NCBI GenBank assembly: GCA_946807835.1
Contig: OX327704.1
Location: 5,270,001 to 5,334,000, forward strand
DNA length: 64,000 bases
Direction of reading: 5' to 3'
DNA from: Ailanthus altissimus
Lineage: Eukaryota; Streptophyta; Magnoliopsida; Sapindales; Simaroubaceae
Position 1 is the first letter of the stretch. Every line of letters starts with the position of its first letter. A program made the translations under genes and the position numbers. Below, in pieces: positions 10,863-23,439 of the stretch. The notes beneath the pieces are model-generated. The model did not search any database. It was not told the DNA's origin and saw only the letters and a program-made list of their open reading frames with translations.

Positions 10863-12227
10863 ATGCTAAATTAAGTATGTGATAATTCTTGTTGTTAAAT
10901 ATATTTAACATAGTGATGTTGTATATTTGAACAACTTGATGATGTTTAAAATTTGAATATAGTGATATTTGATGTTTAAACATGATGAGGAACAAATTGT
11001 GGTATTCTTGAACATGACAGTATCTAGAATTAAAGCACGATGATGTTTGGATATGATACCCAAGGGACAATAGTAAAAATAGGGGGCGAAAAACAGTGTT
11101 TGAAGGGTCAGAACACTAATCTAGTAGCTGGCGCCGTAGCACCACACATACTGACCTGAGCACTGTGGCACCAGGTGTTTTTAGGTTGAATGCTTTGGAT
11201 GAACGGCATGGCGTTCATTCTTCCACACTGCGACGTCCAGGTACTGGAGACAAAAAAAATGGTACAAATTTTGTTTTTGGGAGCATTATATAGTATAATG
11301 CTAGAACATTCAGTTTTTAACACTAATCATTCCAAACATAATACTTCTATTTGAAATTTTTGTAAGTGAAGTATTTTTAATATAATTATAGCTGTTATAT
11401 TATTGTATTAAAATATTCTAAATCATTTGTTTACGTTGTTAACCACAATGAAAGCCCTATTGGTGAGGGTTAGTTATGCTTACGCAAATAAATATTCTAA
11501 TTATAAATTAGATTTATATGAGATGAGAAAATTTATTATAATTATTATTAATAATTTAAAACATATATTAATTAATAATTAAATTAAATCTCTCTTAATC
11601 AGATTGAATAGTATTATATTATGAGATAATATTATACAATGATCCGTCTTGTCAATATGGTGTTAGACGAGTCATTTCAGTCACTCCCAAGATCGCTAAA
11701 GTGCGAGGGATTGGCCAGAGTAATTCGGGCTATGCCAGTCAAACATGAGATAAGACAAATATATGTAAAAATACTATCATAGATCGCTACAATGTGCGGG
11801 TAATATCGGTAACATATATTTGATAATTGACAAGTTAATCTAAAATACACTTATCCTAGATAGCTAAAGTGTGCGGACAAAGTGTATTTAGGATCAGTAG
11901 TAAGAGTTGTATGAGATACAATTGACAAGAGTTGTCTATCTTTTGGGTTTATAAAGGCCAAGATCGCTACAGTGAGCAGCTAGAGTAAAATGCTAATGGG
12001 GTCTACTTCCCACTGTATAGTTTAAAAGTTTAAAATGTCGTCTTTCCTTTAGAGAGATTTAGGAGATTATGTAAAGCAGTAGTAGGGCGTCTTTAGATAA
12101 AAAAATATATAAAAGTTATATCTATGATCTAAAGCATTATTTATTAACGATTATAAATATTCTGCTAAACATCTCAAATTTTATCTTATAGTGATAAGGT
12201 TAGTATCTTATAGAGATAAGATGATAA
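10863..12227 (+). other. Copia-1 untranslated leader
   Basis: A long non-coding leader between the primer site and gag. It contains a GC-rich patch (11120-11240, with GGCGCC and GGCACCA words), a short hairpin at 11283-11300 and the four-copy motif described separately. The Copia-2 leader matches it on the other strand (for example 11640-11745 against 7,680-7,775). No ORF of note. Confidence 0.7.
11688..11980 (+). repeat. Four-copy leader motif, Copia-1
   Basis: Copies at 11688-11712, 11780-11800, 11856-11876 and 11958-11980 follow an AGATCGCTAMAGTGYGCGG pattern. They correspond one by one with the four Copia-2 copies, keeping the GCTA-centred core although the flanks have diverged. Confidence 0.65.
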
Positions 12228-13100
12228 TGAGCAACCCATGAATATACTTGATTTAGGCACAATCTATTTGGTATCGATAAAAACTTAGACTTGCTGATAA
12301 ATCTAAGAATTGTTCTAGATTAATAAAAATACTAAGATATATAATAGATCAATAAATAATATAAGAGGTGTTTCTAATAATGTCTCATGAGAAGAGACGG
12401 AAGCTTATCAAAACAATATTAAAAAATAATTTGAGAGTCAAATTATATATCCTGGCCTATCTAATGATCTTTAGTAAGAGCATATGCACATGAGATATAC
12501 AAGTAGTGTAATGCTCTATCTGAAACTTATTTAATATATCTAAAAACAAATATAAAGAACATTTATAATGAAAATATTTCCATTATAATATAGTTTATAA
12601 TAGTAAGAGTTACTATTTAAAGAACCTTAATTTAGAAAGGATAACCCTCTTAGATATCATTTACAAATCATTGACATTTTATATGCAAATGATGTGAAGA
12701 AGTGTAAGGGTATGAGATACTGTCTATCCTTATCACATCTGCAAGGTGTTATATGATTTAAGTAATGATAGAAAGTTATGAAAAGAAAAATACAGGTTCA
12801 CGTAAGGAATAGAGATTACCTAGACGTGGTAGCTATTTGGACTTATAAGTCACTTCTTCATTATAGTAAAAAGCTTAATGTTCTATAATAATAATTTTAT
12901 ACTAAGTATAATTAAGCAACATATATCACTTATGTGTTAGACATAAAAGGTTATCATAAATACACTGGAAATGGTTTCTCATGTTTATATGATAATGATA
13001 ATGTTTTGCTAATTGAGTATCAATTAATTAATGGCCATTATATTAACATACAACAAGAAATGCATAAAAATGTCTAGGTGAACAGAACTAATAGTAGTTT
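12228..13100 (+). pseudogene. gag: Copia-1 gag remnant
   Basis: From about 12,228 the sequence shows decayed coding character in the position of gag, right after the leader. An ATG at 12231 opens a short frame only, and frames are broken by many stops. The zinc knuckle and protease could not be placed with certainty; they should lie near 12,650-12,950. Called from position between the leader and the GAG-pre-integrase box. Confidence 0.5.
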
Positions 13101-15570
13101 GGGAACTTTGAATAATAATGAATTATGGTATAAATGATTAGGTTATGTAGCCGTGGGATGACTATCTTGTCTGGTTGAGGATGGTCAAATACTTGATCTG
13201 ACCACAGAACCTTGTCTAGTTTATGAATCCTGTATTCAAAGAAAGTTAACCAAATTCTTTTGTAGGTGTTGAACACCGGACCACTGATTCATTAGAACTA
13301 GTACATAGTGATGTATATGATCTACTGAATCATACTGCCACTGGTGCATTTTAATACTTTGTTGTCTTTATCGTGATTTGATACATTATAGACATGTATT
13401 TCTAAGAAACATAGGTCAAAATATTTTGAAGTGTTCAAAGAATTCTGACTAGAAGTAAAGAAACAAACCACTGTGTATAATGAATGCCTTCAATTAAATC
13501 GAGGTTATTTATACATGAGTAGTAAATTTATATATTATTTAAAGGAGAATGAGATTCTAGGCTCAATATAGTAGAGAAATAAATAGATTTTAAAGTAGAG
13601 AAATAGACTTTATTAGATATCGTCCGATGGATGTTAAGTTTCATTGATCTTTTAAAATATCTATAGGATTATGCTCTAGAAACTGTTACCCAGTTATTGA
13701 ACAAAGTTTCATCATAAGTCATTCCTTCTACTGTATATGAGATATGGATTGGAAGGAAACAAAATCTTAAGTATGTTAAGATTTAAGGTATTCTACTAGC
13801 ATAAGAGTTGTGCATAGGATATACTTGCACCCAAGGGTAACAAGTATTGGTTCATAGAATATCCCAAATATTCAGTGGAATATTAGTTTTATAATCTAAA
13901 TGAACAAAACTTGTTCGTTGTTAGTAATTCGACTTTCCTAAAGAAATAGTTTCTCATGGGTTATGGAGATTGTAGAAAGATTAAACTTTATAAATTCAAT
14001 CAGGATGAAAATGAACTGACAATAGAACTTAAAAATCAATTGAGTGAAATACCTTTAACACACTTTCTCGTAGGTCAAAAAGGATATCAAGGTTAACTGT
14101 TAGGTATGTAACATACCTGAATGATACTCTTAGTGTTTTCTTAGTTGTAGAAAATGATCTTATGACTTGTAAAAAAGACAATGTTAGGCATTGTTTAGGG
14201 AAATTGACAAGATACCAGGAAGTTCAAAATTAACTTTAAGCATGACAATTAAGTCTAGGACTTGGTTGTGCTTTTCGTAGAAATTGTTCTTATTGGTTAT
14301 AAATGAGTTTACGCATTTAAAGTGTGGGCACAAATTAGAGGAAGAAACCTTCAAAGCTTGATTGGTGTAAAATGTTACACTCAAGGATCTCGGATCGATC
14401 ATGAGAAATCCTTTCCACCAATATACATGCTAAAAGTTAATTCAAATTTTGTTAGATATTGTAGTATGCTAAACTCTTTGTTTTGATGAGGTAATTAGAG
14501 AGTCTGATTTTATTAAGAACGAAAAGAAAATATATGTGTTCAAAAAGGGTAGTGGGAGCATAAATTATCTTTCTAATTTTCTATATGAATAACATACTCA
14601 TTATTAGATTTGACAATAGTATGTTGCAAGTCAGTCAGTTAAGAGTTATTTCAATAAGACCTTCTCCATAAAAGATTTGGTAGAGGCTTCCTATATAATA
14701 GGTATAAAGCTTTATAGAGATAGAGTTAGGAAGTTGATAGGACTCTCTAAATCTTCGTACATAGACTAAGTTCTGAAAATGTACAATTTTAATAACTGTG
14801 AGACAGTTTTAATGTATCTTTTAGACATAGAATTCATCTTTCTAAGAGGAAGTATCCTCAAAAAGAATATCAAAAGGTTAAAGTATCTAACATACAATAT
14901 ACATCAGCTAGAGGTAGCTTGATGTATGCCATATTTTATACGAGACTTGGATCTTGATGGTTGTAAGTGTTATGAGCTGACATCAGTCTGATTTAGGTAA
15001 CAACCATTAAATGACCATGAAACATATCCAGTTATACCTTAAAGGTATCAAGGATAAGTTTTCAACTTATGGAGAATCTTACTTACAAATGAAAGGATAC
15101 GCAAAATTAGATTCTCTGTCTGATTTAGATGATAGATAAACTATATCCGATTATGTATTTTTTCTCAATGGTACCAAAACTTGTAAAATGAGTGCAATTC
15201 AAATATCCATAGTTGATTCTACCTTAAAGGTAGAATATATTGTAGTTTGAGAAGCCTGCAAAGAAAGTTTTGTGGATATTCAAGTCAATTGCAGAGCTTA
15301 GAATAAATATAAAGCTTAATCAATCTTATCCCACTATAATGCAACAATAGCGGGGTAATTGCTAAAGCCCAAAAACCATAAAACGCACCAAAAATATAAT
15401 TACGTGGATTCTTAATACTACATAATAAGAAATGTCTTGGCTATTAGAGATGTAAAAGTATCTAGAAAAATCCTTACAGATTATAGCGGACCCACTATTT
15501 AAAGCCTTAACTCTTAAAGTGTTTGAGAAATACGTAGAGTCAATAAATAATAAATACCATAATGAATGAC
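13101..15570 (+). pseudogene. pol: Copia-1 pol remnant (integrase, RT, RNase H)
   Basis: The GAG-pre-integrase box is at 13110-13260 (NNELWYK, then ESCIQRKLTKF). Integrase follows, with LVHSDVY at about 13,295-13,318 keeping the first catalytic Asp, and a C-terminal WIGRKQNLKYVKI segment near 13,750. RT is shortened; its YxDD box at 14582-14593 reads Tyr-Met-Asn-Asn. The RT-RNase H link shows YQSDLG-like and LKGIKDKFSTYG segments near 14,985-15,070. RNase H has a DSTLKVEYI stretch near 15,210-15,240. The end reads a KILTDYSGPTI-like stretch near 15,460-15,500, where the family has ADPLTK. Stops are frequent in all parts. The length of about 2.5 kb is short for Copia pol, so internal deletions are likely. 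Confidence 0.75.
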
Positions 15571-15588
15571 ACTACAGCAAGTGAGAGT

Positions 15589-17984
15589 TATTAGAATTTG
15601 TGCTTACGTTTCATCTCATTATGTATAAATATTTAATTATAGTATTTATACAATTATTATTTCTAATTAAATTGTTAATATTATTAATTAGTAAATGGTA
15701 AGATGTTTGTTAGGTTTCAGACATTGTATGATCTGAAGGAGTTCAGATCTGGTCTAAAGGAGTTTAGATCAGTGCTAAGAGTTAGCAATGCTAAAAGTTA
15801 TAAGTACTGAGAGTCAGTGGTGCTAAAAGTTAGTAATGCTAAAAATTATAAGTACTAAGAGTTAGTAGTGCTAAGAGTTAGCAGGTTGTAAGAGTTAACA
15901 AAATCTAAGAAGTTAGAGCCTTATTTAAAGTGGGACAATGACCTGAGAATATATTAGTTATGACATAGCTATAAAGGGTTGCAGATGGTGCTAGAAAATG
16001 TCATTATGCAAATATGTACTCAAACATCATGTTCCTGATCCAATTTCATCGATGTGGGTCTATCGGTGAAACCCAATAATATAAATTGATGTATGTCTCT
16101 ATCTGGATGGTCTAGATGGTTAGTCTTAGTAAACCATGAGCTTAGTGGAAGTTTGTATAGGGATACAGGTATTCAGTGAGGACTAGATACTGAACAGACT
16201 CAAGAGAACCTCTAATAGGCATCTCATAAAGCCGTCAATGAAAGGTCTTTTGAGTTGAGTATTATTTGCGGTCCTTTAACTTGAGCGCCACGGCGGGCTT
16301 GTGAGTGATCCACTATTCTTTGGTTCTACATATGTAAAAAATCTTTCATTGTCTTACCATTGGGTGTCGTTGGGTATGGTCTGATGCTCATGGATTTCAG
16401 TGTGCATAAATATGGGATCTATTAACTCATATGAGTGAGTTATATATCCTGATGCTTTGAGATTTTATTTTAAGAAGTCTTGTTGCCACAAGCATAAACC
16501 CTGATAAATATATTCCAAAGGAATAAATATTATCACAAAAGTGTTTGTGGATATTATTTGTGAAAATATAAATCTAAAGATAAGTTCATAGTTGAGCAAA
16601 TAGAGATTTGACGGTGATGATCTATATCTCTGGTCTTCTAGGATATAAATAATGGAACGATGTCCTCAACTTGCATGGTCTAATGCACTACTTTGTAGTA
16701 TCTATAACGTGTGGGGGGGACATCGTTCCCGGACGTATGGAGGAGCTCCATATGACAAACCGGATGTAGACCTAGAGAGTCTCACAATATGGAGTGTACT
16801 CATTACGCACTAGGGTAGCAGACTTGATTGAATAACTCAATCTAGTAAATTTCAACAAAATATAATTATTGTTTGGGGATTTCTCAGGATGTACATTTGT
16901 CAAGATTTAATTGTTAAGTACATCTCTTGATTAGTTAACAAGAGTTGTTAATTAATAGGATGTTGACAACTGGTATAATTTGGTCCATGAATTATTTTTA
17001 CCTTAACTTTACCATTTGACCTTGGTAAATAAAAAATAAGTAAGACAAAAGTAATTATTCAAAATTGTTTTGAATAATTAAATTATATATTATTAGATAA
17101 TGTTATAATAAATTCATTATGGCAATGGACCATATGTTGGCCATTAAAATATTTAAATAATTTAAATGTTAAGTATTTAAATTTTATTGGCAATTAAATT
17201 AAATAAATTATTAATTAATTAAAAGATGGTCTAACTATTAAATGTAATGGAGCACTTTTTTAATGGCCATCAATTTATTTCATTAAAGAATAATAATGGT
17301 ATGGGCATTATGATGATAATGTTGGAAAACTAAATGAATGAATTAATTCATTCATTTTGGCTATCACACATTTAGTCAAGGCATTGGATGTGTGAGAGAG
17401 AATTGTTTCTCTCTCAAATTTTGAAAGAATTAACAAGTCTTCATCTTTCCTTTCTCTCATAGATGGCTCAAATTGCATCAAAGAAAAATGGGTAAGGAAA
17501 AATTTGATTTTGAACATGAGTTGTTCAAAATAATTTTTCTATAGAAATTATTTCTAAGTTTTATGTAAGAATTAAATGAACATTCTATTTTTATTAGAAT
17601 CAAATATTTGTATTCAAAGAGTTTGAATATATGGTGCTGGAAATTCTAAATCAAAGCTACCATTCTAGCTCTATAATCACACCAAAATTGTTATAGATTA
17701 GAATTGTTCAAGAATACACTTCAAGATGAGCTCTTCACTTAGATTGTTGGAGGAGTTGAACATTTTATGAAGTTACTTTCATTAGGTAAATGTTCTTTAT
17801 GTTTTTTTTTTTTTGCACAATTGTTCATCATATATAAATTTTGTATAATAGCTATACATAAACATATATGTGATATATGTGTTTATATATTATAAATAAG
17901 TGTATTTTGTTAACATATTTTCGCTACGTGTGGTAAAGTTTTAAAATTACATGTACACTTGTATATCATACCTTCAATCCAACA
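15589..17984 (+). repeat. Copia-1 3' LTR
   Basis: Full-length LTR of 2,396 bases, starting with a mutated TATTAG (for TGTTAG) and ending ATCCAACA. It is the reference copy for the family in this window. A short purine run (AAGTGAGAG, 15579-15587) just before it is a candidate polypurine tract. Tandem GCTAAGAGTTAGC-type words occur at 15775-15900. Confidence 0.88.
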
Positions 17985-18219
17985 TGTATTATTTTTCTCT
18001 GGTCCATTATATTATCTCTCTCTATTATTAATACTCGTACTCCTCTTTTATTTTATGTATTACAAATTTTTTATAATATATATTTAAAAAAAACAGTGAT
18101 GTGATAGTAATTCATTGAAGTATAATTTTTCTATGGTTGGAATTATTTGAACTCACACATTTTTCTCTTTTACACCACCCTTTTAATTACTTTTTTTAAT
18201 AACTATTCTACCCAAAAAT
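17985..18219. other. Spacer between Copia-1 and the Tat element
   Basis: Begins with the TGTAT duplication. The rest is AT-rich sequence without a recognisable gene or repeat. Confidence 0.5.
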
Positions 18220-19265
18220 TATCACAAGGCTCAACCCTTATGGGCTCAAGAAATTTAACCCTTTAGGGAAGTTTTTTATGGGCCAATCTCGAGGGCCTAA
18301 GTCCAAAATAAGAGGGCCACCAGGAAGATGTCAGAACCAGGTCTAAGGAAAAACTTCCAATAAAGAACCTGTTCGATCGCTTGAACTAGGTTTAGTCAGA
18401 GATGTATGCATATCTGCTCTACATACTCATAACCGCACCAACCAGGTTTAAAAACTCCCACACAACCAAGAGGAACAGGATAAAAAAACTAGCTTGGTAC
18501 AAATAATAAGTTAACCATAAGCCGAATAGCTTATACATTCCGACTAGGTACTACTGTAGAAACAAAAATAAGATTTAGACTAGTAAGGATAAAGTACGTT
18601 ATAAGAAGACCAACTTAATAGGAAATGTCGAACCCTTGTAATAGCAGAAGTATAGTCAGACCACTATCGAGATAAACAAAGGGTTATCGGGCTTATTACA
18701 GAAATGAGTTTAAAGAGGATACCAGTATTATAAAGGAAATAGAGTTATAGGAAAAGAAGAACTACAATGTCTTTAGTAAAGAATCTCAAAATCACACCAA
18801 GAGATCAGGATAACCCAAAATTAGCAAAACTTAACCAACTCAACCATAACACTGGCAAAGATAAACACAAGGAATATTTCCTAAAGACCGATGCTATAAA
18901 TAGGTGAGAAAATCATAACAGAGAAGAGAAAAAAAAAAGGGAAGGAAGTTCTTCTGATACTACATTCTTTATTTTGACTTTAATGCTTTCCCGCATTAAG
19001 CATAGTTTTGACATTTTTCCTTATTATTCTCACAAACCTCACCAAAATAACCTCTTTCGGACTTAAGTATCAGAGTCTTCACCAAAACCCACCCAAACGA
19101 GGCATCAACGGTAGTTTCAAGTGTTTTATAAATGTCAGATTGTCAATAGAGGGAGAAAAATCCATATTTAAGCCTGCAAGCCCAATAAACGAAGCCTAGC
19201 ATACTGATTCTAGCAACAATAAAAATTCAATGCTCGTTGGCTTAAAAAATTATTTTTTTCAGTCA
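18220..19265 (+). repeat. Tat element 5' LTR
   Basis: Matches the 3' LTR over its whole length: CTTTAGGGAA near 18,265 and 40,950, GCTATAAATAGGTGAGAAAA at 18893 with the same word near 43,560, and TTTTTTCAGTCA against TTTTTTCAATCA at the end. The CTATAAATAGG word is a likely TATA box. Confidence 0.82.
18894..18903 (+). promoter_or_regulatory. Tat LTR TATA box
   Basis: CTATAAATAG is kept in both LTRs (second copy near 43,561), as expected for the U3 promoter. Confidence 0.55.
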
Positions 19266-19272
19266 ATAGTTT

Positions 19273-19291
19273 TTGGCGTCGTCTATAAGAA
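19273..19291 (+). other. Tat element primer-binding site
   Basis: TTGGCGTCGTCTATAAGAA corresponds to the TTGGCGCCGTCTGTGGGAA site usual in Tat/Retand elements, a few bases after the LTR end. Confidence 0.75.
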
Positions 19292-19343
19292 TTGGGAGAA
19301 AAAATTTGCTCAAAAGAAGTTTCATCACCCAAACACAATCAAT

Positions 19344-20920
19344 ATGGTTGAACAATCATTCAATAGCTGGAACCTAATTGCATGAGAGTTAGCTTTAAAC
19401 CTGGACAAGAATGGAGGCCATAGAAATTAGCCCTCACATCAACTGAAGAGCTCATTGTTGGCAAAAATTTAGCAAGAATTAAGAACGCTGAAGGAAGAGA
19501 GAAGAACTAAGACAAATCATGGTTGAGTTGATCAGAAACAAAGGAAAAAGAGGAGAAGATGCAAAGAATGTTGGTAGAAGAGAATCTTAAGCTATGAAGG
19601 TTCAAACAGGAGCGGCTGGAGCGAAGGGACAGGTTTAAAACCTCACGAGACCTAGTTGGGTTAACTAGACAGAATTAAACACCTCTTAAAAGAGATGCAT
19701 CATAAATTGGAGAGAAAGAGCCTCTGATCGAACACTACTATAATGCCAAACTTCTTCTAGAAGATAAGGTTTGTGATCTGGAGGAAAATTTGAAAAGCTT
19801 TTTAGAAGAGAAAGAGAAGAAAGAATAACCTCTCACAAAAATGACAAAGAGAAATAAGATCTTTATTACTAACGAGTTGAGGGATATGGAGCTCTCAAAT
19901 GGGTTTTGACTTCCGAGCCTCTAGGTTACTGATCTGCTATCAATTGTAGGGTTGAAACAAGATTAGATGTGCAGACCCTTTCACATGAATCTAGAGGGAC
20001 CAACTCTTCTTTGGTATAAGGGGTCTAAAGCAACACGACATCTTATTTTACCATAAGCTAACTGAAAAGTTCTCCCAACATTTTCAAGGTTCTTGTGAGG
20101 TGCTAAGGACCTAAAATAGTTAAAGCAGGTTAAACAGGGTTGGAATGAGAGCCTCAAGGATTTTATCTTGAGGTTTCACAAGGAGGTGATATCACTAGAT
20201 GCTTTTGACTAGCTCATTGCTTTAGAAAGTCTTAAATCAAAACTAAAGCTAAACATGTTTTGGTATTATCGGCCCGAGAGCAATATTCTAAACTATGCGG
20301 CACCGTACAACAGTGCATCAAAATATATTGCCATAAAAGAAAAAGAGGAAACAAAGAGATCTTTTGCCCATCCCCCTATAGGATAGGTCAGATTAAGAAA
20401 AAATGAAAGATATGAAAGAAATGAGAGACCTTTACCCTCTTCTTAGAAATATCAAAGGGCGAGTAATGAATACTAACCACAACAAAGAGAAAATTTCTCA
20501 AATCGGCGCAATACACCCAACAACTAGAGAAATAATGGGCCAAATAGGTTTCACCCATACAATTACCCTAAGCGGCGTAGAAGCCCCAAAAATCTCAGAG
20601 AACACCCTGCCAAAGAAAGAAGGGTGGCTCTGGTGAAAAATTTCCTCCCTTTGGTAGTACCGATAGAAGATGTTTATAAAGCCATTAAAAATAGGGGCTT
20701 GCTTAGTAGAAATTTCAAAGGAAAAAAGGTAGAACATTGGACGGATCCAAAGGGCTGTATGATCTACATAAAATTATATGGCATACCACAACAGAGTGTT
20801 TGAAGCTAAAAATGAAAGTGGATGCTCTGATGAAGAACAATTATTTGGGAGAATTCCAAGCTGAGAGATAGTATAATCTGCTTGCTAACTAGACCAGTGA
20901 ACTCATTCCTAATCCTACCA
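19344..20920 (+). pseudogene. gag: Tat element gag remnant
   Basis: A degenerate gag starting at an ATG near 19,344. A Glu/Arg-rich helical region runs 19,460-19,850. The core gag domain at 19,980-20,340 contains NESLKDFILRFHKEVISLD (near 20,140-20,200) and the KYIAIKE-like segment before 20,345. A modified zinc-binding motif, HTTTECLKLK, is read near 20,780-20,815, matching the H-x4-C half of the Tat CCHC form. Stops and frameshifts occur throughout. In the family, gag forms the particle. Confidence 0.72.
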
Positions 20921-21400
20921 TGATCATATCTGGTGGACCCACGCTAGTATTCATTGACCCGAGAACTCGGTTGACATTATTTTCAAAAGGACTCTAGAAG
21001 AGCTAAAAATCAAGCACCTACATATAGAAAAGACCTAGACACCACTATAAGGATTTAGAGAAAGCTGTATGGTGTCAATTAGGGTAGTGGCCTTTCCCCT
21101 GATCATAGGGCAGAAACTATATGAGAAAACGATGATGTATAAGTTTGTGGTGGTCGACTAACCCTTCCTATATAGAGTCTTTATTGAGCGACCTTTTATG
21201 AGAAATACGAATGCGGCTCTATCTATCCATTATTTGAAACTCAAGTTCCCAGTTATAGAAGGTATATGAGTAGTGTCAGAAGATCCAAAGATGGCCAGAA
21301 GCTATTATGCAGTGTCTGCAAAGAAGGCTTTTTGTATCTCCACTATTAACCTGAGGGAAGAATGAATCAAATCACCAGAAACCAGTAGAGGAACTATAAA
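20921..21400 (+). pseudogene. pol: Tat element protease remnant
   Basis: The region is laid out like Tat protease: FPLIIGQKLYEKTMMYKFVV near 21,090-21,150, then a FIERPFM-like flap (family: IMGRP) near 21,185, and LSIHYLKLKFP just after. The active-site DTG cannot be read cleanly; it should lie near 20,950-21,000. Confidence 0.6.
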
Positions 21401-21539
21401 TAGTGTAGGTTAAAACTGGGGAACTGGAGAAGACGATTAAAATCGAGTCAAGTTAGAACAAAGAGTTAGAGAGGGCTAATCAAACTGGTTCGGGAGTTTT
21501 CTGTCATCTTTGCCTGGGCTCATAAAGATATGCCCAGAA

Positions 21540-22900
21540 TAAATCTCATTTTTACCTCTCATAAGCTAGCTATCAATCCTACGTTCTGCCCGATCAAATA
21601 GAAAAGAAGAATATTCAACCAAAATTGAAACTAGGTTGTAGCAAAAGAGGTGAAAAAACTATTGACAGTAAGTTTTATCAAAGAAGTCCACTATCCTGAC
21701 TGGCTAGCGAATGTAGTGATGGTGAAAAAGGAAAATAAGAAAGGGAGGATGTGTGTGGATTTTACCGACTTGAATAAAGCATGCCCGAATGATAGCTTTT
21801 CACTTTCAAAGATCGATTAGCACTTGGATGCTACAATCGGTCATGACCTGTTTAGCTTCATAGACGCTTTCTTTGGTTATAGCCAGATCCCGATGTTTCC
21901 TTTAGATCAAGAGAAAGCATTTTTCATCATCTACCAAGGAACATACTGTTACAAAGTAATGCCTTTTGGGATAAAAAAAAATGGAAGAGCTACTTATTAG
22001 AGGTTGGTAAACAAACTCTTTAAGAACCAATCGGCAGAAATATGGAGGTGTATATTGATGACATGATAGCCATATCTATAAAAGCTGAGGACCACATGCA
22101 AGACTTGAGAAAAGTCTTTGAAATATTAAGAAAGAACGAAATAAAGCTGAACCCAGAGAAATGTGCCTTTAGAGTAAAATCAAGAAAATGTGTTGGGTTT
22201 CATAGTTAGCAAGAAAGGGATAAAGACTAACCCAGATAAAGTCTAAGCCATTCTAGAGAAGAAGTCCCCAAGTACAGATAAATAAATTCAACAACTTACA
22301 GAGAGAGTTGTGGCTCTGAACAGATTCGTCTCCTAAGCCACAGATAAATGCTTTGAGTTCTTTCAAGTAATAAAAGAAAGGATAAAAATTGGTGAATTGC
22401 GAAGTGTGAACAGGCCTTCCAGTAGCTGAAGGCTTACCTTTACGAACTGATTCACCTCGTTGTCTTGGTCCAGCGTGATGAGTTAGTGCTTTACTTGGGA
22501 GTTTTGGATCGGGCAATGAGCTCAATACTGGTCAAAAAAGAGGAAGGAGTTCAACGACCAGTATACTACGTCAGTAAAGATTTCACCAATCCGAAGAGCC
22601 GGTATCCACCCTCAGAAACAATTGGCTCTGGCCTTAATTGTATCAAGAAGAAAGCTATAGTTTTATTTCCAATCCCACACAATAATTTTTATGGTTTGTG
22701 TAAGTGGACTATAAAACGAAACGAGTTTGATGTGCAGTATAAGCCCGAAACAACCATTAAAGGGCAGGCCTTGGTCAATTTTGTAGCTGAATGTACCTAT
22801 GGTTCTATAGTAGTTGAAGAACCAGATCCACAAGCTCTAGACCAACAAACTCTAGACAAAGCAGTATCATGGTTTCTCTATATAGATGGGGCATCCAACC
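21540..22900 (+). pseudogene. pol: Tat element reverse transcriptase and RNase H
   Basis: Well-preserved Ty3/gypsy RT. VKKENKKGRMCVDFTDLNKA and CPNDSFSL lie at about 21,720-21,805, YKVMPFG at 21950-21970, and the catalytic YIDD at 22051-22062 is intact. The connection and RNase H1 part continues to the open frame 22465-22905, which includes RPVYYVSKDF and then FDVQYKPETTIKGQALVNFV, where Tat RNase H ends. A few stops and frameshifts interrupt it (for example near 21,985-22,040). The three DNA-synthesis domains were functional in the parent element. Confidence 0.85.
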
Positions 22901-23340
22901 TTTAAGGAAGTGGAGGAGGGATTGTTCTTATTTGCCCGAAGGGAGATGAAGTTAGTTATGTTGTTCACTTCGAGTTTAAAACTTCTAATAATGAAGCAGA
23001 ATATAAAGCTCTACTGGTTGGTTTAAGAGTGGCTCGAGTACTAGCAGCAAAGGAAATACTGGTAAAAAATGACTCATAGTTGATAAGAAACCAAGTGAAT
23101 GGTAGTTTTGAAGCTAAAGATAAAAAAATGATCGCTTACTTAGCTAAAGTAAGAAACTAGATCAGCTAATTTAATGAGGTAAAAGTATAGCTAATCCCAA
23201 TAAACGAGAACCACCGAGCAGATGTCATAGCATGGATGGCCTCAAATGAAGAAGCTTGGTTGCCCTAAACAGTCCTTGTTGAATTTATTGACAAACCCAG
23301 TATACGAGAAGAAAATCAAGTTATGCAAATTAAATCGAGT
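22850..23340 (+). pseudogene. pol: Tat element second (archaeal-like) RNase H
   Basis: Starts with WFLYIDGASNL, then after one stop a GSGGGIVL-like strand, NNEAEYKALLVGLRVA near 22,990-23,040, and ADVIAWMA near 23,220-23,245. The D-G-A-S...N-N-E-A-E-Y layout is the second RNase H carried by Tat-clade elements, placed between RNase H1 and integrase. Four or more stops break the frame. Confidence 0.8.
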
Positions 23341-23439
23341 CCTAGTTGGATAGATTTGATCAGAGATTAAATTCAGAATGGGACAGTCCCTACTGATAAA
23401 AAAAAACTCATATGATTAAATACCAAGCAACCAAATACT

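Larger units (their letters stand above)
5411..17984 (+). mobile_element. Ty1/copia element Copia-1, with nested Copia-2
   Basis: The element starts TGTTAGGATTTGTGCTTACG and ends ATCCAACA, and is bounded by the 5-bp duplication TGTAT (5406-5410 and 17985-17989). It has two LTRs (5411-7006 plus 10413-10848, and 15589-17984), a tRNA-Met primer site at 10851, a long non-coding leader, and a decayed gag-pol on the + strand in Copia order (gag, GAG-pre-integrase, integrase, RT, RNase H). The 5' LTR is split by Copia-2 (7007-10412), which lies on the other strand. Compared with the 3' LTR, about 195 bases of the 5' LTR are missing at that junction. Confidence 0.88.
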
